DNA from: Candidatus Omnitrophota bacterium
GTDB taxonomy: Bacteria; Omnitrophota; Gorgyraeia; 2-02-FULL-51-18
Assembly (NCBI GenBank): GCA_022072175.1
Contig: JAJVIE010000002.1
Location: forward strand, 1-64,000
DNA: 64,000 nt
Reading direction: 5' to 3'
Part shown: positions 16,567-23,580 of the stretch, piece after piece
How the letters are laid out: every line of letters begins with the position of its first letter
Numbering within the stretch: the first letter of the stretch is position 1
Translations under genes and position numbers: made by a program
Notes under the pieces: model-generated
What the model was told of the DNA's origin: nothing
Database searches by the model: none
What the model saw: the letters and a program-made list of their open reading frames with translations, nothing else

Positions 16567-17114
16567 TGTCTTATATTAAGTGTATTACTATTAGACAGTA
16601 ATGTATATAATTCTTTAGGTGTAATTGAGTCAGGTTTATGGCCTTCTACTAACTCAGGGTAAATCATTTTCAAAATCATAAAAACGTATTCAGAACAGTT
16701 CCAACCATCTTGAAAGGGGTTGCTCTTTTTTAGGGGTATTTTTATCCCTATGAAGGCTAATAATACCCTTATTTTTGACCATAAATGTAAAAATATAATG
16801 CCTATATTTTGAAGCCTAGAATAATCATCTCCTGACCATTCGTGCATCTGTAGGTAGCAATTCTTATAAACTATATCAGGAACATTTATTTGAAACTCCG
16901 CTACTATTTCATGTCTCTTATTAAATTGAGTTCCTGACATATGAAGAACCTTTCCCTCAGTAGCATGATAATAAGAGTCAGAGAAGCATTCAGGTTCATC
17001 TACCTTAATATAACAGTGTGAGAAAGGAGTAAATCCTTGGTAAAGGCGTATTAACCAAGAACCTATAGGGCATATCTTTTTAGACTTAGAAAAGCCTACG
17101 GTTATCTTTTTCAT
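16560..17114 (-). CDS. Permuted NlpC/P60 (YiiX/YebB-like) hydrolase-like protein
   Basis: 184 residues from ATG 17114. FSHCYIKV gives the His segment and WNCSEYVFMIL the Cys nucleophile near the C-terminus; this reversed His-then-Cys order is that of permuted papain-fold enzymes of the YiiX/YebB group. A hydrophobic helix lies at about 105-120. Such proteins hydrolyse peptide or ester bonds, often of cell-envelope material. The start is chosen because it overlaps the stop of the preceding micro-gene (ATGA); the TTG at 17144 has no ribosome site. Confidence 0.6.
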   Translation of the reverse strand: MKKITVGFSKSKKICPIGSWLIRLYQGFTPFSHCYIKVDEPECFSDSYYHATEGKVLHMSGTQFNKRHEIVAEFQINVPDIVYKNCYLQMHEWSGDDYSRLQNIGIIFLHLWSKIRVLLAFIGIKIPLKKSNPFQDGWNCSEYVFMILKMIYPELVEGHKPDSITPKELYTLLSNSNTLNIRQK

Positions 17115-17179
17115 TCTATGTGGTGGAATATAAAGTAAATACAACCAATTACTAATGCGTATAATACGGTGTCATTCAT
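17111..17179 (-). CDS. Membrane micropeptide (22 residues) coupled to the next gene
   Basis: Almost entirely one hydrophobic helix (LYALVIGCIYFIF). GGAAG lies 6 bases before ATG 17179, and the stop overlaps the downstream ATG in the pattern ATGA. Its translation probably feeds ribosomes into the hydrolase-like gene. Too short for family assignment. Confidence 0.5.
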   Translation of the reverse strand: MNDTVLYALVIGCIYFIFHHIE

Positions 17180-17197
17180 AAAATTCTTCCTTATGAT

Positions 17198-17437
17198 TTA
17201 AATTGCCGAATAAATAAAGGTTATCTGTTCGCCCTCACTAATAACTTGTTGAACAATAAATTCTTCTACTGAAAAATTGAATAACGCATATTCAAGGGCT
17301 GTAGAGAATAAATCAAAGCATCCTTTAACTTCTCTGTTATGAATAACAACAAACTTATGTTTCAGCTTAGAATCGGATAGAAAATTTTCTAAATTCTGAT
17401 TAAAAAAATGTATATTCTCTTTTTTAATATCTAACAT
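17198..17437 (-). CDS. Small uncharacterised protein (DUF5678-like)
   Basis: 79 residues. The order KFVVIHNREVKGCFDLFSTA, then EEFIVQQV, then ITFIYSAI resembles a small widespread family of unknown function (DUF5678-like, from memory). Soluble, no catalytic motif. It begins 3 bases after the HicB-like gene, so the two are probably co-expressed; whether it is a partner of that gene is open. Confidence 0.5.
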   Translation of the reverse strand: MLDIKKENIHFFNQNLENFLSDSKLKHKFVVIHNREVKGCFDLFSTALEYALFNFSVEEFIVQQVISEGEQITFIYSAI

Positions 17438-17439
17438 AT

Positions 17440-17655
17440 TTATTCTTCCAAATCGTTGTCAATCCATTTTAATGTTTCGGTAACTACTTTTTTAATTTCT
17501 TTTAAAGCTAATTGTTCAGTTTTTCCATGAGCTAAAAGTGAGGGAAACTCTACACAACTGGCTATATAAATCTTATCATTTTTGTCATAATATATAACAT
17601 AAGAATATAGTTTAACACATTCTTTTATTTTTTGCATGCTAATCTTTAACTTCAT
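17440..17655 (-). CDS. HicB-like protein (solitary)
   Basis: 71 residues with the HicB partial RNase-H-like pattern: YSYVIYYDKNDKIYIASC, then VEFPSLLAHGKT, then ALKEIKKVV. HicB proteins are antitoxins to HicA, but no HicA (small, dsRBD-like with a conserved His) is next to it, and there is no DNA-binding C-terminal domain. It may be an orphan antitoxin neutralising a host toxin, or a repurposed fold. Its start overlaps the end of the preceding gene by 17 bases. Confidence 0.6.
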   Translation of the reverse strand: MKLKISMQKIKECVKLYSYVIYYDKNDKIYIASCVEFPSLLAHGKTEQLALKEIKKVVTETLKWIDNDLEE

Positions 17656-18295
17656 GTAAAATAATGTTCACATAAACTGTTTTAGGCGATTCGTCTGCAG
17701 TAACTGCATCATATTCTAATCTTAATACCATATCCTTTATTAAATCAGCGTCATAGTTAGATTGATATCTATACATAGCAGAATCAATGTAAACATTAAA
17801 TCCAAATTGGTTCAATGTATAATTAGCCACACCTGAAATAGTTCCTGTAGGGGTATCTAAAATTTTAAGATTTATTTTATCCCCTAATTCTCCATTAAAT
17901 ATTTCTATTCCTGTAATCTTACAATTATTATATGGTACAGAAAAATCTATATTATCAGCTGCTCCAGATACTGTAGCACTAATCCCATGAATTCTTGTAT
18001 ATAGTTTCTTCCCATCGGAAAGAATTTTAGAAGCAAAAGGTTGATTTATATTAACAACTGATGGAGTAGTTAAGTTTTTAAGAAAATTTATAGCAAGTAC
18101 TATATCAGTAATATCATTATTACCAGTATCATCTTTAGCGATGACTGCCTCTCCTGACGTAATATCAGTTATTACAGTAGCATCATTTCCAAAAGCATTT
18201 TCTTTGTCTTCTGGAATTAGATAATATTCATCAGGTTCAACCACTTTACCTATCCAAGTTTTATTCGATTGTGTTGTATTTTTAATATATTTCAT
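17639..18295 (-). CDS. Putative virion appendage protein
   Basis: 218 residues, beta-rich. It opens with MKYIKNTTQSNKTWIGK, followed by a short linker and a large C-terminal beta domain. The opening resembles that of the next protein (MSIKILKNTTLS), so both may attach to the same site. Fits a tail or head fibre/decoration protein in the appendage block. Confidence 0.5.
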   Translation of the reverse strand: MKYIKNTTQSNKTWIGKVVEPDEYYLIPEDKENAFGNDATVITDITSGEAVIAKDDTGNNDITDIVLAINFLKNLTTPSVVNINQPFASKILSDGKKLYTRIHGISATVSGAADNIDFSVPYNNCKITGIEIFNGELGDKINLKILDTPTGTISGVANYTLNQFGFNVYIDSAMYRYQSNYDADLIKDMVLRLEYDAVTADESPKTVYVNIILHEVKD

Positions 18296-18303
18296 AATTT
18301 ACC

Positions 18304-19101
18304 TTATTGACTAAATGTTAACGTCGTTCCTGCTAGTGTAGTACTAAGATTTGCGCTAAAATTTTCTTGAGTATTTTGGTCGGTTTCACCTAATACTTTA
18401 AAATATAGTGTAACTACAGGGTCATTTGCGTTATCTCCTTGGTCTCGGATATACACACCTATTTTATCACCTTGATTTAATAACAAATTAGAATTACTTG
18501 AATTAGGAAAAGAAAATGTTGCTACCCTATCATTTCTAACTTGAAAAACGATAGTCCTGTCTATTGTATTTCCCGACCCTTGATTAGCTATGTTAACTTG
18601 TATATTTAAATCTACAGATGAAGCTGCATTAGTAAAAGAACAAGCAACTAATTTACAATCAAAAGGCATTACCGCAAATACTGAGTTACTAGATGCAGGA
18701 TTTGCACCATAGTTTAACCAAATATTAGTAGATGTTCCATTATTTTCAAATACCATATGAAACATTGAACCTACTACTGACGTTTTACTTTCCTCAATAG
18801 CAGATTGAACTTCACTTGAGGTGAATCCATTAGTTGTATTATCGAATCTTATTGATTTAGCTATCTCCGCTAATTTTATATAAGCTAATCCTTCTGATAT
18901 ACTTAAATCATCTGTACCATCATTTACAACGATATGGCCCGAGTTTATATATGTAGTTAGCTCAGTTATGCTATCTGACGATGCTAATATAGAATAGTCT
19001 TGAGTTTGGATTGTAATTTGAGAAGATGCAGGTATCTGTAAACCTAAAACATTTAGTTCTATAATTGATAGTGTTGTATTTTTAAGGATTTTAATACTCA
19101 T
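18304..19101 (-). CDS. Putative tail fibre / appendage protein
   Basis: 265 residues. Around 85-105 it carries the fibre hinge-like motif FDNTTNGFTSSEVQSAIEE, shared with the 19101 protein, then a jelly-roll-like beta domain (about 110-265). This motif is common at domain junctions of phage fibres. Likely receptor-binding or baseplate appendage. The start overlaps the stop of the 19101 gene. Confidence 0.6.
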   Translation of the reverse strand: MSIKILKNTTLSIIELNVLGLQIPASSQITIQTQDYSILASSDSITELTTYINSGHIVVNDGTDDLSISEGLAYIKLAEIAKSIRFDNTTNGFTSSEVQSAIEESKTSVVGSMFHMVFENNGTSTNIWLNYGANPASSNSVFAVMPFDCKLVACSFTNAASSVDLNIQVNIANQGSGNTIDRTIVFQVRNDRVATFSFPNSSNSNLLLNQGDKIGVYIRDQGDNANDPVVTLYFKVLGETDQNTQENFSANLSTTLAGTTLTFSQ

Positions 19102-19568
19102 TAAGTATCTCCTTGTAAAACAACTCCTGCAACAATATTCTTAGCACTGCCTGACGTTATTCTTATAGCTAGTTGTTTACCTACAGGAATTGAAAAGGAT
19201 ATTGTGCCACTATCGCCAGTCCTAGATGTGGTAACAGATAATGTAGTAATTGATGTTAAATTTATAGAATTTCCATCGTGATAATACAAAGTCAAGACAT
19301 AGGTATTTGTGTTTTCTGTTGCTGAAAAAATCTTCACAACCTTACCATCACCTAAAACTAAGGTTCTTCCTGCTAAATTACTAGGAACTCCGTCATTTTG
19401 CAACCAAGTTCCCGAACCTGATGTTCCCGACCTACCCCATGTAAACCCAGTACTAGCACTAGCTCCAATTTCTTCAATAGCTTCCTGAACTGTATCTGAA
19501 GTAAATCCATTTGTTGAATTATCAAATGGGGTTTCCTCGGCTACTTGAGTGATCTGATCTCTACGCAT
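19101..19568 (-). CDS. Putative tail fibre / appendage protein
   Basis: 155 residues, with FDNSTNGFTSDTVQEAIEE near the N-terminus, then a Gly/Ser/Thr-rich beta domain. Same junction motif as the downstream gene, so the two appear to be tip modules of one appendage or paralogous tips. Overlaps both neighbours by one base, a tight operon. Confidence 0.6.
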   Translation of the reverse strand: MRRDQITQVAEETPFDNSTNGFTSDTVQEAIEEIGASASTGFTWGRSGTSGSGTWLQNDGVPSNLAGRTLVLGDGKVVKIFSATENTNTYVLTLYYHDGNSINLTSITTLSVTTSRTGDSGTISFSIPVGKQLAIRITSGSAKNIVAGVVLQGDT

Positions 19569-19876
19569 TACCCACGCTCCGCAAATCTAACGTCAACTGT
19601 TCCAGTATCCGCTACTATATAAATTTCTTGGGTTTCGGTCGCCTCATAAGTCCTAAAAGAGTTCTTTGGTTGTGGGAATCCTTTATTCTTAACATCACTA
19701 GCGGAAGGGATCGTGCTTCCATCACCGAAAAATACCCATATTTTACCATCTAACGGTTGAATTGAAACCACATCCCTTCCCGATAATTCTGAAGAACCAG
19801 ATTTTACACGAAATACAGTTGAATCTGTAACGCTTGCTTGATCTTGTAAAGATGGGCCATCTAATGGTAAAAACAT
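19568..19876 (-). CDS. Small putative appendage protein
   Basis: 102 residues, beta-rich (KIWVFFGDGSTIPSAS, then EIYIVADTGTVDVRF), consistent with a small virion-surface or fibre-linked module. Overlaps the next gene by one base. No specific family. Confidence 0.5.
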   Translation of the reverse strand: MFLPLDGPSLQDQASVTDSTVFRVKSGSSELSGRDVVSIQPLDGKIWVFFGDGSTIPSASDVKNKGFPQPKNSFRTYEATETQEIYIVADTGTVDVRFAERG

Positions 19877-19878
19877 CG

Positions 19879-20109
19879 TTATTTACTCTTCTTTTTCTCT
19901 TTTACTGTTTCTTGATCTGAAATTACCCTCTTAACTTCAAAGATATGGGAGTCTATTTTGGGAAGTAATTCCTTTTGCATATAGGCAAGTAATTTAAAAA
20001 ATTCAATAATTTCAGGAGTTTTTAATTTAAATTCTCCATGCGTAGCTACTAAATTTAAGAAATCAATTACTTTCTTCTTATCATCTTCTTTAAACGCATT
20101 TTGATTCAT
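19879..20109 (-). CDS. Uncharacterised small helical protein
   Basis: 76 residues, helical and charged with a Lys-rich end. It sits among structural appendage genes and could be a fibre assembly chaperone, but nothing in the sequence proves it. AAGGAG upstream of ATG 20109. Confidence 0.45.
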   Translation of the reverse strand: MNQNAFKEDDKKKVIDFLNLVATHGEFKLKTPEIIEFFKLLAYMQKELLPKIDSHIFEVKRVISDQETVKEKKKSK

Positions 20110-20120
20110 AAAACTCCTTT

Positions 20121-20156
20121 AAAAGGGGCATCTAGGAAATACTTCCCCTAGATGCC
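20121..20156 (-). terminator. Intrinsic terminator after the 20165 gene
   Basis: A 10-bp stem GGCATCTAGG with its complement and a 10-base loop; on the minus strand the stem is followed by CCCCTTTT. Confidence 0.7.
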
Positions 20157-20164
20157 TTAAAAAA

Positions 20165-20812
20165 TTAGCTTAACTCTAAAGTTCTAATAACTGGAGTATC
20201 ACCAGCTCTTCCAACAAACTCAATATCAACATTGTCTCCACATCTTAATTCTATCAATTGTCCTGGGGAAAGTGGAAATCCGTTAGCATTAGTTACGCCT
20301 GTTCCTCCGATATATATATCTTTATTAAACATATTTCTTACAAAAAGATATTTACGATCGGTTAGGGGAGCAGCGACTACGTCTTGAGCTGTGTCTGCAA
20401 CTGCAAGAGTATTAGCCGCAGAAGCAATCGCAGTATCAGCAAGAGCAGCATCATTAACTTGAACTTCGTTGATTATATTTACATCTAATCCCACATCTGG
20501 GCCAATAGTAGTTGAGGTGAAGAAATTAGTTCCATCCCCAAGACGAACTGAATCATCCACATGAGAGAGATCAACCTCTACATTTATACCCTCTATAACG
20601 TTAACATCTAAGCCTTGTTTACCACCTACTAAAGTAGAGGTTAAAGCTGTACCAGCTCCATCTTTCAAGGTAGAGTCAACCGCTAATCTATCCACTGAAT
20701 TGATGTTAGCATGGTCAATCAAAGTTCCATCACTGGAACGAACAAAAGCACCAACGCTATCACTATCTAAGATAGATTGTGCATCGGTTACGTCAAAAAC
20801 AAGTTTTTTCAT
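20165..20812 (-). CDS. Putative virion surface protein with repeated beta modules
   Basis: 215 residues. It contains repeated short modules of the type VDDSVRLGDGTN and LDVNVI; the next gene has the same type (IADSVQIGDGSN). The C-terminal ~70 residues form a beta domain (RKYLFVRN, IELRCGDNVDIEFVG) like those on phage capsid or tail surfaces. Followed by a terminator. Confidence 0.5.
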   Translation of the reverse strand: MKKLVFDVTDAQSILDSDSVGAFVRSSDGTLIDHANINSVDRLAVDSTLKDGAGTALTSTLVGGKQGLDVNVIEGINVEVDLSHVDDSVRLGDGTNFFTSTTIGPDVGLDVNIINEVQVNDAALADTAIASAANTLAVADTAQDVVAAPLTDRKYLFVRNMFNKDIYIGGTGVTNANGFPLSPGQLIELRCGDNVDIEFVGRAGDTPVIRTLELS

Positions 20813-20852
20813 TTAAAAACTCCTTATACTTAAAAAAATTAAAATATTAATT

Positions 20853-21716
20853 TTATATGCTTTCCCAATATTGAAGTTCTAATACTGTGTTAGGGTGAGT
20901 TGCTTGGAAGTAGATAGTAACCCCTCCTGAAAGATCAAGCCCACCTTCTTCTAAGTAAGCCCCCCGCTCTACAGTCCAGAAATCAGTACCAGACTCGCCT
21001 ACATTGTAGGCAATTTTTAATTTAGCTTTTCCGTCTCGTATTCTTAATTTAAATTTTTTAGTGTCTTGGGTAAATGTATATGAATATTCCGTATTAGCTA
21101 ATAATAAATCTATATTTTCTATTTTTGGAGTATTTACTGCTCCAACACTTACATTTATTGAACCATCTGGATTTATATTTAATATATTACTCCCATCACC
21201 GATTTGCACTGAATCCGCTATATCTCCGGGATTGGGAAAGTTATCTAAGTGAGTTAATTGAACTTGGAGGTTGGCATTGAGTGTATCTATGTTTATAGAA
21301 CCATCACTTAATTGAACTGGGAGGGGATTATCTACAGTATAGTAGTTACCGAAAGGGTTGACTAAGACCGTTCTCCACGCAACTACTGGCTCTTCTGCAT
21401 AAACGGCTCTCTTATATTCCTTTTCAGGAATCTCATTTCTGGGTTGCTTATCCCCTCTTATAGTAGCTACATCAGCAGTCAAGAAAGCTGATACATCACT
21501 TCGTTCAGATAAAGGAGTCTTTCTGGGGCCAAGTTCTATGATGTTAGGCCCTATGATTCTCTTTATCTCAAAGAATCCTTCGGTGGTATTGGATTGTAAG
21601 ATGACTTGTTGTTTAACGTGAAAATTGATAGCGGAGAGAACTTCTATTCTCCCAAAGGAATCACCGTCATTAGTAAGCAATATTGGGCCAGTATTGTCCC
21701 AAAACTTCTCAATCAT
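20853..21716 (-). CDS. Putative virion structural protein
   Basis: 287 residues from ATG 21716 (TTG 21725 lies 9 bases upstream in frame). Middle section with PLPVQLSDGSINI and DSVQIGDGSN modules shared with the 20165 protein, C-terminal beta domain. Expressed from an extended -10 promoter whose transcript starts with a stable hairpin. Confidence 0.55.
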   Translation of the reverse strand: MIEKFWDNTGPILLTNDGDSFGRIEVLSAINFHVKQQVILQSNTTEGFFEIKRIIGPNIIELGPRKTPLSERSDVSAFLTADVATIRGDKQPRNEIPEKEYKRAVYAEEPVVAWRTVLVNPFGNYYTVDNPLPVQLSDGSINIDTLNANLQVQLTHLDNFPNPGDIADSVQIGDGSNILNINPDGSINVSVGAVNTPKIENIDLLLANTEYSYTFTQDTKKFKLRIRDGKAKLKIAYNVGESGTDFWTVERGAYLEEGGLDLSGGVTIYFQATHPNTVLELQYWESI

Positions 21717-21731
21717 CCCAACCAAACCTTA

Positions 21732-21766
21732 AGGTGTAACCGTTTACACCTCTTAAATTATAGCAA
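21732..21766 (-). promoter_or_regulatory. Extended -10 promoter with a 5'-terminal hairpin
   Basis: TTTGCTATAAT (-10 at 21762-21757) followed by TTAAG and an 8-bp hairpin (AGGTGTAA / TTACACCT, 4-base loop, 21751-21732) at the predicted 5' end, then AAGG and ATG 21716. Such a hairpin could stabilise the message or bind a regulator. Confidence 0.65.
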
Positions 21767-21773
21767 AGGGAGA

Positions 21774-22070
21774 TTAGTCTCCAGTGACTTCCACCCTCAT
21801 TGAGGCAGAGCAAATGATATATTCGTTAGTTGCTCGGACATAGAAAAAGCCCGATTCGGTTTTAATAGTTTCTCTAGTGGAACTGGTAGGAACTGTTACA
21901 TCACCCTCTGCGGCGAATCTTACAAACCCTCCAGAAGTTCCCTCGATTCTACAAAGATTCCCTTTTCCAACTTTTACAGGGGTAGTGCTTCCGGTAAAGA
22001 TCTCGTTAGGTACGCTTAATACATTAAGAACCTTATCAGCTTGAGCCCTTAAATTAGTCTTGAATCCCAT
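21774..22070 (-). CDS. Small putative capsid/tail decoration protein
   Basis: 98 residues with a compact beta fold (FTGSTTPVKVGKGNLC, FVRFAAEGDV, GFFYVRATNEYIIC). The pattern resembles small surface-decorating phage proteins. AAGGA lies upstream of ATG 22070. Role is inferred from composition and position. Confidence 0.5.
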   Translation of the reverse strand: MGFKTNLRAQADKVLNVLSVPNEIFTGSTTPVKVGKGNLCRIEGTSGGFVRFAAEGDVTVPTSSTRETIKTESGFFYVRATNEYIICSASMRVEVTGD

Positions 22071-22080
22071 CGTATAATCC

Positions 22081-22323
22081 TTATTTTTTTAATTCTTCGT
22101 GGACTCTTTTAAGAAGCCACTTATTTATATCTCTGTATTTCTTGTAAGTTGAACTAAGAAAAACCCTCTCAAGATCTAAACATTGAGATCTCTCGTCTAA
22201 GAATCTGAAATAGACTATCTTACCTTTAATAGTAAGTTCAAGGAGTTTAATGTCCTCTAATACTAAAAAGGCAGCTAGATCTAAGCTAGAAGTCTCAAAT
22301 ATAGGTTTTTCGATTTTATCCAT
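22081..22323 (-). CDS. Hypothetical protein
   Basis: 80 residues, alpha/beta, with no recognised motif. It overlaps the upstream gene by 8 bases and so shares its transcript. Confidence 0.5.
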   Translation of the reverse strand: MDKIEKPIFETSSLDLAAFLVLEDIKLLELTIKGKIVYFRFLDERSQCLDLERVFLSSTYKKYRDINKWLLKRVHEELKK

Positions 22324-22585
22324 AAATTTTATTGTAAGTAGCTATTAGAATGTTTTTACCAGCGTTTTTAGAATATTGAATATTTAAGGAATCGAGTATT
22401 TCCCGAATCTCTTTTAAGGACTTTGCTTCTAAATTCAGGGACTTAGGAGATTCTGTAACTTCTGGAGCTTGCTCGGAAATTTCAGAGAAACCAGCTTTTA
22501 AACAACACTCATCGAAGAAATTAGTGCCAATGTCTACCTTAAAATTCTTTGAACTTTGTCCACATTTACATGAAATTAAAAACAT
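22316..22585 (-). CDS. Small Cys-rich protein with a C-terminal helical domain
   Basis: 89 residues. N-terminal CKCG and CC are possible metal ligands; the C-terminal ~40 residues (SLKEIREILDSLNI, then ATYNKIYG) have the spacing of a small SAP- or HeH-like helical domain. Could bind nucleic acid. Expressed from an extended -10 promoter with AGAGG. Confidence 0.45.
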   Translation of the reverse strand: MFLISCKCGQSSKNFKVDIGTNFFDECCLKAGFSEISEQAPEVTESPKSLNLEAKSLKEIREILDSLNIQYSKNAGKNILIATYNKIYG

Positions 22586-22615
22586 AATGACCTCTTTCTT
22601 GTAAAATTATATCAA
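22586..22615 (-). promoter_or_regulatory. Extended -10 promoter with leader
   Basis: TTTTGATATAAT (-10 at 22611-22606), a short leader, AGAGG, ATG 22585. Confidence 0.7.
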
Positions 22616-22637
22616 AATCGGGGGGGGTGTTTAGGGG

Positions 22638-22961
22638 TTAAAAATTGTCTGTTAGTCTCTGCATTAACAACCCAATAAACCGAGCTTTCTTCTTAATAGC
22701 AGCGTCTTGGGCATTATACGGTTCCTTGAGTAACTTAACTTTCTCTAAGGAATCTTGTAAATCTAAGTCAGCTACCTTTGCCGTCTCAAGAGATTGTTTC
22801 TCTTCGGCTAAACTTTGTAACTTCGCAGTTACCCTTTCTAAGTTATTTTGCTCGTAAAGGGTAATATACTCCTTTACGAACTCAGAATCAATGTTAATTA
22901 AGGATTTTTCAAGTTTTAAGAATTCTTCTCTTAATTTTGTTTGTAAAGATTCAGTGGTCAT
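22638..22961 (-). CDS. Hypothetical coiled-coil protein
   Basis: 107 residues, almost wholly helical with heptad-like Leu spacing (LREEFLKLEKSLINI, then AKLQSLAEEKQSLE). No membrane segment. GGAGAA 6 bases upstream of the ATG. Function unknown. Confidence 0.55.
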   Translation of the reverse strand: MTTESLQTKLREEFLKLEKSLINIDSEFVKEYITLYEQNNLERVTAKLQSLAEEKQSLETAKVADLDLQDSLEKVKLLKEPYNAQDAAIKKKARFIGLLMQRLTDNF

Positions 22962-23060
22962 GATAATTCTCCTTTTTTATATAAGTTTTCATGCATAAGG
23001 CTTTATTTATATACGGTTTTTAGTATAAACTTATTTTATACCAATTATCGTATATCTTTT

Positions 23061-23519
23061 TTAGTACTTATAGTTACATCCTTGAGCTATTTGATTCGTA
23101 TATTGCTGAAAATAAAGGAAAGTGCAGTAACGAGTCCCAGCATTTGCAGACATATAGCTCTCAGGACAACCCTCACTAGAAGATACTACATCCTCGTGTT
23201 TAAATTTAAAGCAATTACAGTGGTAAAACTCATGAGCAATTAGTATGAGTTTCTCTCTCTCATCTAAAGAATCCCAGTACTTAGAGTTTATATATATAGT
23301 TTGGGCTAATCCATTACATTCCCCTAAAACTCCCCCACTTAACCCCTTAAACTCAATTAAGGTAGTTTCTTTCCCCAGATCTCCACTAGATAATGTACTG
23401 ATCTCAGATCTATATCGCTCTAATATATCGCTTTTTACCATTAAGTTCCTTTCTGAAAAATAATTTAAGAAAGTATATCCATACAGAGCAACAAAGAGTA
23501 AAATTTTGAAGTCTTTCAT
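23061..23519 (-). CDS. Putative zinc metallopeptidase, membrane-anchored or secreted
   Basis: 152 residues. An N-terminal hydrophobic segment (about 4-20) is followed by a small protease-like domain with the zincin motif HEFYH at about 111-115 (LILIAHEFYHC), preceded by TIYINSKYWDSL as in minimal metallopeptidases. Several Cys residues in the C-terminal part suggest an exported, disulphide-bonded protein. It may cut a host envelope protein. The promoter is TTGC-TATTAT at 23550-23545. Confidence 0.55.
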   Translation of the reverse strand: MKDFKILLFVALYGYTFLNYFSERNLMVKSDILERYRSEISTLSSGDLGKETTLIEFKGLSGGVLGECNGLAQTIYINSKYWDSLDEREKLILIAHEFYHCNCFKFKHEDVVSSSEGCPESYMSANAGTRYCTFLYFQQYTNQIAQGCNYKY

Positions 23520-23540
23520 AAGTCTATATTAGTCCCTTTT

Positions 23541-23555
23541 TCCCATAATAGCAAG
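23541..23555 (-). promoter_or_regulatory. Extended -10 promoter
   Basis: TTGCTATTAT with -10 at 23550-23545, then a ~25-base leader to ATG 23519. Confidence 0.55.
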
Positions 23556-23580
23556 ACAGTATCCTCCTTAAATATCTATT

